A stretch of 6,113 nucleotides of DNA. Origin: Thermoplasmata archaeon. Lineage in GTDB: Archaea > Thermoplasmatota > SW-10-69-26. Location of the stretch: contig PWVY01000212.1 in the NCBI GenBank assembly GCA_003561665.1, forward strand, positions 1 through 6,113. Direction: 5' to 3'. Under the pieces are notes generated by a model. The model saw only the letters and a list, made by a program, of their open reading frames with translations. It had not been told where the DNA came from and ran no database searches. The position numbers were made by a program, and so were the translations under genes. Shown in pieces: positions 1-4,031 of the stretch (within the stretch, counting starts at the first letter, position 1; each line of letters opens with the position of its first letter).

Positions 1-366
1 CACGGCAGGCGCGATCCGGTCAGGCCCCACCGCATCCGCCACAACCAACGGCGTCAAGCCGTTCTGCACCAACACGACACCACCCCCCGGAGCAACATGC
101 TCCACCGCACGGCGAGCCTCCTCAAGCGCCCTACCCGATCGAGTACACAAAACAACCAACCCCACCGCCTCATCCGGGTACCCCCCTCGAAGCCTCACGG
201 TCCCCGTGGTCGACACCCGACCGCTCGACGACAACGTCACCTCCTGCTCCCCCTGGGCCCGGCTTGAGACCACATCCACCGAATGACCCGCCTGAGCGAG
301 TGCCGAACCGAAGAACGTGCCTAACGCGCCCTTCCCCCGAACAACCGAACGCGGAGCCCCTTCCAT
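1..366 (-). CDS. panE: 2-dehydropantoate 2-reductase (ketopantoate reductase), N-terminal part, cut by window edge
   Basis: This is the first 122 residues of an NADPH-dependent ketopantoate reductase, the cytosolic enzyme that makes pantoate for coenzyme A. Seen directly: a Rossmann nucleotide-binding start, VVRGKGALGTFFG at residues 8-20, with GxGxxG at 11-16; a strand ending near residue 33 (HSVDVVSSR); a second strand GLVVLCTR at 69-76; and the signature VVLVQNGL at 97-104 followed by ADAVGPDRIAPAV, the QNG block typical of the family. The catalytic Lys and Glu of the C-terminal domain lie outside the window. The ATG at 366 leaves the usual six or so residues before the Rossmann strand, so I prefer it to an in-frame upstream GTG near 411. 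One oddity: where family members usually have Lys after the second strand (a V-K-x motif), this has Thr-Arg (75-76). The gene is divergent from the 458-757 gene. A more distant ApbA/PanE-type dehydrogenase is the main alternative. Confidence 0.8.
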   Translation of the reverse strand, partial: MEGAPRSVVRGKGALGTFFGSALAQAGHSVDVVSSRAQGEQEVTLSSSGRVSTTGTVRLRGGYPDEAVGLVVLCTRSGRALEEARRAVEHVAPGGGVVLVQNGLTPLVVADAVGPDRIAPAV

Positions 367-428
367 GACGTTCGAACACTCCTCGATTGCAAGAGGGTTC
401 CGCTTCCCCACAGGCCCCAAAGGCGAGG

Positions 429-436
429 TTAAAAGG
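429..436 (+). promoter_or_regulatory. TATA-like element for the 458-757 gene
   Basis: TTAAAAGG, preceded by a purine-rich AGGCGAGG that could act as a BRE. Its first base is 29 bases before the ATG at 458, so transcription would start at or next to the start codon, giving a leaderless mRNA. No Shine-Dalgarno motif lies before the ATG. This is the best TATA match in the window. Confidence 0.6.
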
Positions 437-457
437 CCGTATGATCATCCCATCCCC

Positions 458-757
458 ATGCCCTCCCGGACCCTCGTAGGCATCCTCATCACCCTCGCGG
501 GAGTCATCACCCTCATCGCCGGTGTTGCATACCTTACGGATGCCCCCGTCGAGGCCACCATCACCGAGAAAGGATCCAACGACGAGGGACGCTACGTCGT
601 TGCAACAACCCACATCGGAGGCTTGGAAATCATACGATACCTCCCCGCCCACGAATGGGCCATCATCCAACCCGGGAACCATCTCGTCTACCACATCCAA
701 AGCGGAACCCTCAAGATATACACCACAGAAGGTGGGATGCTCATCTGGAGCGGCTAA
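458..757 (+). CDS. Small single-pass membrane protein, unknown function
   Basis: I do not recognise this 99-residue protein. A short N-terminus (MPSRT) precedes one hydrophobic segment at about residues 6-26 (LVGILITLAGVITLIAGVAYL). A polar domain of about 70 residues follows, with alternating beta-type patterning (VEATITEKG, GRYVVATTHIGG, LEIIRYLPAHEWAII, NHLVYHIQSGTLKIY). This suggests a small beta domain anchored to the membrane, probably facing outside, though topology is not fixed by the sequence. The reading frame stays open upstream to 317, but I chose the ATG at 458: it puts the TATA-like TTAAAAGG 29 bases upstream and starts right before the membrane segment, while the extension would be unrelated polar sequence. 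It is divergent from panE with 91 bases between the starts. The coding strand is C/A-rich, unlike the G/T-rich permease gene downstream. Confidence 0.75.
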   Translation: MPSRTLVGILITLAGVITLIAGVAYLTDAPVEATITEKGSNDEGRYVVATTHIGGLEIIRYLPAHEWAIIQPGNHLVYHIQSGTLKIYTTEGGMLIWSG

Positions 758-808
758 CGAGCCCAGATTCCAGGGGAATGCAACATTTCGATGCCTCAAG
801 AGCAACGG

Positions 809-816
809 TTAAGTAG
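809..816 (+). promoter_or_regulatory. TATA-like element for the 839-1033 gene
   Basis: TTAAGTAG, starting 30 bases before the ATG at 839 (27 before the ATG at 836). It lies inside any reading frame started at the upstream ATG at 791, which argues that translation starts at 836/839 on a leaderless transcript. Confidence 0.5.
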
Positions 817-838
817 GGCGCTGTGCTGGTTGGCGATG

Positions 839-1033
839 ATGGCCTCAGAATACGTGGAGGCACGCGTCCTCGTACCCGAAGACAAGATTGATCGGTTCCT
901 CGCTTTCTGCGATGAAGAACTGGAGACGATGCCGGCCATCAACCGGATCCCCGAATCCGCGAAAGGGTACGAAATCGTCCAAGAGATCGAGGAGGCGGCT
1001 TCAAGGCAAAGCCCCAAGATCGAGATCGAGTAA
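839..1033 (+). CDS. Small acidic cytosolic protein, unknown function
   Basis: This is a 64-residue protein I cannot assign to a family. It has no membrane segment or signal peptide, and no cysteine pair or metal motif; the only Cys is in the segment FLAFCDEEL. It begins with a short beta-like stretch (YVEARVLVPED) followed by predicted helices (DKIDRFLAFCDEELETM and GYEIVQEIEEAASR). The layout, a strand then helices in an acidic chain, fits a small regulatory or binding protein, but no function can be read from it. The frame is open from an ATG at 791 (16 residues longer). I prefer the second of two adjacent ATGs (836 and 839) because a TATA-like TTAAGTAG lies 30 bases upstream and would otherwise be inside the coding region. 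It follows the 458-757 gene after 81 bases and converges on the 59-residue membrane protein gene with a 30-base gap. Confidence 0.65.
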   Translation: MASEYVEARVLVPEDKIDRFLAFCDEELETMPAINRIPESAKGYEIVQEIEEAASRQSPKIEIE

Positions 1034-1063
1034 CCGACACGGGACGCTCGGGGTCTCACCGGA

Positions 1064-1243
1064 TTACGCGAACATATCGAACAACAGCAGGCCAAGCCAT
1101 ACACCGAACGCTACAGCAGCCACGATGATAGCGAGCTTGAACAACCGCCGAAGCAGCGAGAAAACCAAGACGGCCAGGACCACAAGCGCCGCTACAACGA
1201 GCAACCAAGTGGGGATTCCCGCGACGAAACCGAGCACCGGCAT
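1064..1243 (-). CDS. Two-helix small membrane protein, unknown function
   Basis: The minus strand encodes 59 residues from the ATG at 1243 to a TAA at 1066-1064. The protein is nearly all hydrophobic: helix one at about residues 10-31 (starting IPTWLLVVAALVV), a basic turn RRLFK at 32-36, helix two at 37-57 (LAIIVAAVAFGVWLGLL), and a short FDMFA tail. The basic turn predicts a hairpin with the loop on the cytoplasmic side. The clean alternation of two membrane helices around a basic loop, and a TATA-like TTCAAGAG 30 bases upstream, make a chance frame unlikely. It fills a 300-base stretch that otherwise looks empty. It converges with the 64-residue protein gene and is divergent from the permease gene, with 106 bases between starts. 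Function is unknown; partner of a larger membrane complex or stress-type small membrane protein are both possible. Confidence 0.7.
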   Translation of the reverse strand: MPVLGFVAGIPTWLLVVAALVVLAVLVFSLLRRLFKLAIIVAAVAFGVWLGLLLFDMFA

Positions 1244-1265
1244 ACCCTCTCATACCCCGGGCCCC

Positions 1266-1273
1266 CTCTTGAA
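1266..1273 (-). promoter_or_regulatory. TATA-like element for the 59-residue membrane protein gene
   Basis: On the minus strand the bases read TTCAAGAG, with the first T at 1273, exactly 30 bases before the ATG at 1243. It is a weak match to the archaeal TATA consensus on its own. The support is the spacing shared with the other genes here. Confidence 0.35.
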
Positions 1274-1314
1274 TCGTGCGGAACCTCACGACGTTTAGCG
1301 GCTTGTCGACACGC

Positions 1315-1322
1315 TTATCAGG
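1315..1322 (+). promoter_or_regulatory. Possible TATA-like element for the permease gene
   Basis: TTATCAGG starts 35 bases before the GTG at 1350, which would give a short untranslated leader of about 6-8 bases rather than a leaderless transcript. No convincing Shine-Dalgarno motif is seen (only GGTAGAG just upstream). Assignment is tentative. Confidence 0.3.
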
Positions 1323-1349
1323 GGCATCGCATGCTTCTGGTAGAGTTCC

Positions 1350-2768
1350 GTGCCTGATGAGAGGCGCTCTTTTTGGCAACGCTGGACCGTTCGCAAGAGC
1401 GTTGAACAGGTCGCTGAAGAGGCGCGCGATAGCGAGTTGAAACGCGATCTCAACGCGTGGGATCTTATCGTTCTGGGCTTTGGGGCGATGATTGGTGCTG
1501 GCATCTTCGTCGCGGTTGATGCTGGCGCTATCCTGGCAGGGCCAGCAGTTGTTCTTGCGTACATCATCGCAGCCATCGCTTGCATCTTCGCGGCGCTTTG
1601 CTACGCGGAGTTGGCTGCGAGCGTGCCTGCAAGTGGGATGGCTTACTCGTACGCGTTCGTCGCGATGGGCCAGTTGGCTGCGTGGGTCATTGCGTGGAAC
1701 TTGATCGCGGAGTTCATGGTGGGGAACATGGCCGTGGCGTCGGCTTGGAGTGATAACCTGGCGGCCGCGTTGGCTCAGTTTGGCCTCGTGATTCCGGAGG
1801 CGTGGATGAGCGCGCCGGGCGAGGTGGAGGGGGCGATTTTCAATTTGCCCGCGTTCTTGATCATGATAACGCTCACGCTAATCCTTACGGTTGGCGTTAG
1901 GGAGTCGGCGGCGACGAATTGGGTGCTTACGGCGTTCAAGGTGGGGGTGTTGTTCTTGTTCATCGCGCTGGGGGCGTGGAGGTTGGATCCCTCGATGATC
2001 ACGGCTGATTTCGCGCCGGCGGGGGCGGGGGGCATCATGGCCGCGAGTGCGGTCGTGTTCTTCGCGTTCATCGGGTTCGATGCGGTCGCGGCTGCAGCGG
2101 AGGAGACCAAGAACCCTGCTCGGAACTTGCCGATTGGGATCGTGGGGAGCTTGATCGGTGTCACGGTGGTTTATGCTCTGGTGAGCTTGGTTTACGTGGG
2201 GTTGGTGCCGACGGGGAGGGTTGCGGATGGGGCGGCGTTGGCGTGGGCGTTGGAGGCTGTGGGGTATGGTCCGTTTTGGACGGTGTTGATCGCGTTGGGG
2301 GGTGTGGCGGCGACGACGACGGTGTTGTTGGTGTTCCAGTTGGGGATCCCGCGTATCGCGCTTGCTCTTAGCAGGGATGGGTTGTTGCCGGAGGGTTTGG
2401 GTGGGATCCATGAGCGGTTCAAGACGCCGGCGCGGTTGACGTTGATCACGGGGTTCATCACGGCGTTGGGGGCGGGCGTGATCCCGATGGTGGACGCGAT
2501 CGAGTTCACGGTCCTGGCGACGTTGTTCGTTTACTTGGTCATCAGCGTGGCCGTGTTGGTGTTGCGGCGTACGCGTCCGGATTTGGAGCGCCCGTTCAAG
2601 GTGCCGTTTGCTCCGTTCGTGGTGTTGGGTGCCGTGTTGGTGCTTGGTGCGTTGATGGTGCGCGTGAACTGGATGATTTGGTTGTATTGGGGTGCGTGGA
2701 TGGGGTTGGGGTTGATTCTGTATGGGGTGTATGGGGCGAACCGGGGTTTGTTGGCGAAGGATGCGTGA
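1350..2768 (+). CDS. APC-superfamily amino acid permease, cationic amino acid transporter (CAT) type
   Basis: This is a 472-residue polytopic inner-membrane transporter, full length for the family (usually about 450-500), predicted to import amino acids by proton or cation coupling. An amphipathic cytosolic N-terminus (residues 10-38, including RKSVEQVAEEA and ELKRDLNAWDL) leads into the first helix. That helix has the unwound substrate-binding motif GAMIGAGIF at 45-53, the hallmark of the APC fold. The AGPAVVLAYII block with the CYAEL motif (about 63-88) and FFAFIGFDAVAAAAEETKNP at 237-256 closely match the CAT branch (SLC7A1-4 and bacterial homologues such as GkApcT). About 12 membrane helices can be picked out. 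The exact substrate cannot be read. The start is GTG at 1350; no in-frame alternative retains the N-terminal helix. A short hairpin plus T-run follows the stop. The distal two thirds is strikingly rich in TTG (Leu) and GTG/GTT (Val) codons. With the nearby lipoprotein hydrolase and subtilase it suggests peptide and amino acid use. Confidence 0.93.
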   Translation: MPDERRSFWQRWTVRKSVEQVAEEARDSELKRDLNAWDLIVLGFGAMIGAGIFVAVDAGAILAGPAVVLAYIIAAIACIFAALCYAELAASVPASGMAYSYAFVAMGQLAAWVIAWNLIAEFMVGNMAVASAWSDNLAAALAQFGLVIPEAWMSAPGEVEGAIFNLPAFLIMITLTLILTVGVRESAATNWVLTAFKVGVLFLFIALGAWRLDPSMITADFAPAGAGGIMAASAVVFFAFIGFDAVAAAAEETKNPARNLPIGIVGSLIGVTVVYALVSLVYVGLVPTGRVADGAALAWALEAVGYGPFWTVLIALGGVAATTTVLLVFQLGIPRIALALSRDGLLPEGLGGIHERFKTPARLTLITGFITALGAGVIPMVDAIEFTVLATLFVYLVISVAVLVLRRTRPDLERPFKVPFAPFVVLGAVLVLGALMVRVNWMIWLYWGAWMGLGLILYGVYGANRGLLAKDA

Positions 2769-2769
2769 C

Positions 2770-2788
2770 GGGGTGAACCCCCTGTTTT
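2770..2788 (+). terminator. Possible terminator after the permease gene
   Basis: Just after the TGA at 2766-2768 is GGGG-TGAA-CCCC (2770-2781), a 4-bp stem with a tetraloop, followed by CTGTTTT with a T-run at 2785-2788. Archaeal termination depends mainly on T-runs, so the TTTT is the relevant part. The stem is short and may be chance. Confidence 0.3.
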
Positions 2789-2806
2789 AGCGATGTGGCC
2801 AATCGA

Positions 2807-2814
2807 TTCAATTA
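2807..2814 (+). promoter_or_regulatory. TATA-like element for the hendecad-repeat protein gene
   Basis: TTCAATTA in a locally AT-rich patch, with its first base 29 bases before the ATG at 2836. It predicts a leaderless transcript and supports the ATG at 2836 over the in-frame TTG codons at 2827 and 2830. Confidence 0.5.
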
Positions 2815-2835
2815 CTGTGCGGTCTCTTGTTGGGC

Positions 2836-3405
2836 ATGGTTGAGAAGGCTTCGTTGGCGGTTGTTTCGGCTTTGTTGTTGGTGTTGGTGAGTGTCCCGGC
2901 TTCGGCGGGGGATGAGGGTTTGGAGCACTGTGATGAGGTGACGTTGGACGCGTTCGAGGTGGAGGAGTACTATGTGCGCAGCGGGGTCGAGATGGAGCAT
3001 TCGGGTTCGAACGGCGGCGGAGAGGGTTCGGGATCGTTTGTGGGCCCGGTGGGTGTGTGGGAGGAGACGAACGGTTTAACAGGGTTGCAGGTGGAGGATT
3101 GCTTCGTTTGGGCGGATAAGGAGGAGACGACGAAGGACGTGGTGTCTGCTGATGCTCGTGTCGCTGGTTCGATGGATGTGAACGAGGCGTACGAGGACGC
3201 GGTTGATGAGGTGAACGGGGCGTCCGATGAAGCGATTGATGCTGTCAACGAGGCGTACGATGAGGCGTGGGATGACGTGAGCGAGGCGTATGATCAGGCG
3301 TGGGATGCCGTGAGCGAGGCGTACGATGACGCTTGGGAGGATGCCTCGAACATCGTTGACGATACCTGGGAGACCGTGACCTGGCTCATCGACAACCTCT
3401 GGTGA
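2836..3405 (+). CDS. Exported acidic protein with C-terminal 11-residue repeats, unknown function
   Basis: This is a 189-residue secreted protein I cannot match to a named family. Residues 1-24 form a Sec-type signal peptide (MVEKASLAVV, then a Leu/Val core, then VPASA) with likely cleavage before Gly25. Residues 25-114 are an acidic domain with only two cysteines (Cys32 and Cys89), which could form one disulfide, and a Gly/Ser-rich loop at 56-67. From residue 115 to the end there are six 11-residue units plus a 9-residue end unit. Typical unit: VSEAYDQAWDA, with V, A-Y and A-W at positions 1, 4-5 and 8-9. This hendecad pattern predicts a long amphipathic helix or a right-handed coiled coil. 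The 75-residue repeat region has about 25 Asp/Glu and no Lys or Arg; Trp occurs in units 3-6 and twice in the last unit (VTWLIDNLW). There is no lipobox or C-terminal anchor, so it is either released or held by the amphipathic helix. It is transcribed alone and converges on the 149-residue protein gene. Confidence 0.82.
   Translation: MVEKASLAVVSALLLVLVSVPASAGDEGLEHCDEVTLDAFEVEEYYVRSGVEMEHSGSNGGGEGSGSFVGPVGVWEETNGLTGLQVEDCFVWADKEETTKDVVSADARVAGSMDVNEAYEDAVDEVNGASDEAIDAVNEAYDEAWDDVSEAYDQAWDAVSEAYDDAWEDASNIVDDTWETVTWLIDNLW
3178..3402 (+). repeat. 33-bp tandem coding repeats (11-residue hendecads)
   Basis: Units begin at 3178, 3211, 3244, 3277, 3310 and 3343, with a 27-base partial unit at 3376-3402. 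Units 3-5 (3244-3342) are most alike in DNA, sharing the core GAGGCGTAYGATSANGC, while units 2, 6 and 7 have drifted. The frame is kept at every junction. The pattern fits growth by in-frame duplication of a 33-bp unit, with the freshest copies in the middle of the array. Confidence 0.85.
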
Positions 3406-3460
3406 GGTTCCGTAATGGGTCCCTGCTGAAGCTGGCCGGGCTCCGAGTTGGAAGGGTGTC

Positions 3461-3910
3461 TTAGCTTACGATCATCGTGTTCCCTGCGCGGGCTTTGAGA
3501 TACGTGATCTGGGGCGGGCCGGGGATGGCGAAGCGGTCGTGTCGGTGGTACATGCCCCATTCGAGGCGGCCGACGTATTGCCCGGTTTCGCGGTCGAGGA
3601 CCTCGATGTCCCATTTGAGCATGCGCGCTCCGGCCATGAGGGTCTCATCGCTTCCGTCCTCGGGTTTCCCGGGGGGGATGGGGTCAAGTTTGACGCCAAG
3701 TTCCTCGAGGACTTGGTCGACGCCTTGTGAGAGCTCCTTGATGTACGCGTAGTACGCGTGGTCAGGGTCCTCGTCGCTGTATTCGCTGACGGTGGGGTCG
3801 AACATCTCTTTGAAGGCATGTTCGCGCCCTTGCATCCTGTAGTGCTTTTCCTCGTAGAATTTGGAGAGGCCGCGGATCACGCGGCGCATGCGATCGGTGC
3901 TGTTGTGCAT
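3461..3910 (-). CDS. Uncharacterised cytosolic protein, 149 residues
   Basis: I do not recognise this protein. From the ATG at 3910 it has 149 residues, no signal peptide and no membrane segment. Residues 1-70 look helical and mixed in charge (STDRMRRVIRGLSKFYEEK, AYYAYIKELSQGVDQVLEEL). A linker with PIPPGKPEDGSDE follows. The last 50 or so residues look like a small beta domain (MLKWDIEVLDRETG, YVGRLEWGMYHRHDRF, PQITYLKARAGNTMIV). The HRHDR cluster is the only patch resembling a ligand or metal site, and that is speculative. The frame is open well upstream, but that part overlaps the lipoprotein gene in antisense and is low-complexity Ser/Thr/Arg sequence, so it is not coding. In-frame ATGs at 3931 and 3946 are alternatives; a possible TATA element at 3945-3952 overlaps the 3946 start and favours 3910. 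It is divergent from the lipoprotein hydrolase gene and converges on the repeat-protein gene with a 55-base gap. Confidence 0.72.
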   Translation of the reverse strand: MHNSTDRMRRVIRGLSKFYEEKHYRMQGREHAFKEMFDPTVSEYSDEDPDHAYYAYIKELSQGVDQVLEELGVKLDPIPPGKPEDGSDETLMAGARMLKWDIEVLDRETGQYVGRLEWGMYHRHDRFAIPGPPQITYLKARAGNTMIVS

Positions 3911-3944
3911 CCCGGTTACCCGGGCCAGCATCGTGCCGGGTCGC

Positions 3945-3952
3945 ATATGAAA
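3945..3952 (-). promoter_or_regulatory. Possible TATA-like element for the 149-residue protein gene
   Basis: On the minus strand the bases read TTTCATAT starting at 3952, 42 bases before the preferred ATG at 3910. This would give a leader of about 14 bases, which includes a short inverted repeat CCCGG-N4-CCGGG at 3911-3924 directly before the ATG. The longer spacing than for the other genes makes this tentative. Confidence 0.35.
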
Positions 3953-3962
3953 GGGTCGGTTT

Positions 3963-3990
3963 CCGGTGGAAGCTGTAACCGTGCCACCGG
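3963..3990. promoter_or_regulatory. Inverted repeat midway between two divergent promoters, operator candidate
   Basis: Perfect 7-bp arms CCGGTGG (3963-3969) and CCACCGG (3984-3990) are separated by 14 bases, so the arm centres are 21 bases apart, about two helical turns. The dyad ends 10 bases from the possible TATA element of the minus-strand gene and 12 bases from that of the lipoprotein gene. It would sit just upstream of both promoters, a natural site for a dimeric regulator acting on both. It is outside the coding region if the lipoprotein starts at 4032. Confidence 0.4.
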
Positions 3991-4002
3991 TTCGCCATAA
4001 AG

Positions 4003-4010
4003 TTGATAGG
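4003..4010 (+). promoter_or_regulatory. TATA-like element for the lipoprotein hydrolase gene
   Basis: TTGATAGG, within an AT-rich run CATAAAGTTGATAGG, with its first base 29 bases before the ATG at 4032. It supports a leaderless transcript starting at this ATG rather than at the in-frame GTG codons at 3966 or 3981. Confidence 0.5.
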
Positions 4011-4031
4011 TTGACGGCGTGGCTTCCAGGC

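Noticed and set aside
317..457. N-terminal extension of the 99-residue membrane protein
   Set aside because: It overlaps panE in antisense and encodes unrelated polar sequence, while the ATG at 458 has a well-placed TATA-like element.
170..805. 211-residue minus-strand open frame
   Set aside because: It is Gly/Asp-rich shadow sequence in a different frame from panE, which has clear family motifs, and it covers the 99-residue gene in antisense.
1244..1349. Replication origin in the 106-base gap at the skew switch
   Set aside because: The gap is not AT-rich, I see no repeated origin-box-like motif, and no orc1/cdc6 gene is in the window. The skew change alone is not enough.
1775..2509. Long minus-strand frames antisense to the permease
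   Set aside because: They arise from the G/T-rich sense codons of the permease, are repetitive in Arg/Pro/His or Ala/Asn, and show no domain features.
3966..4031. N-terminal extension of the lipoprotein hydrolase from GTG at 3966
   Set aside because: It would place 22 polar residues before the lipoprotein signal and put the TATA-like element and the dyad inside coding sequence.
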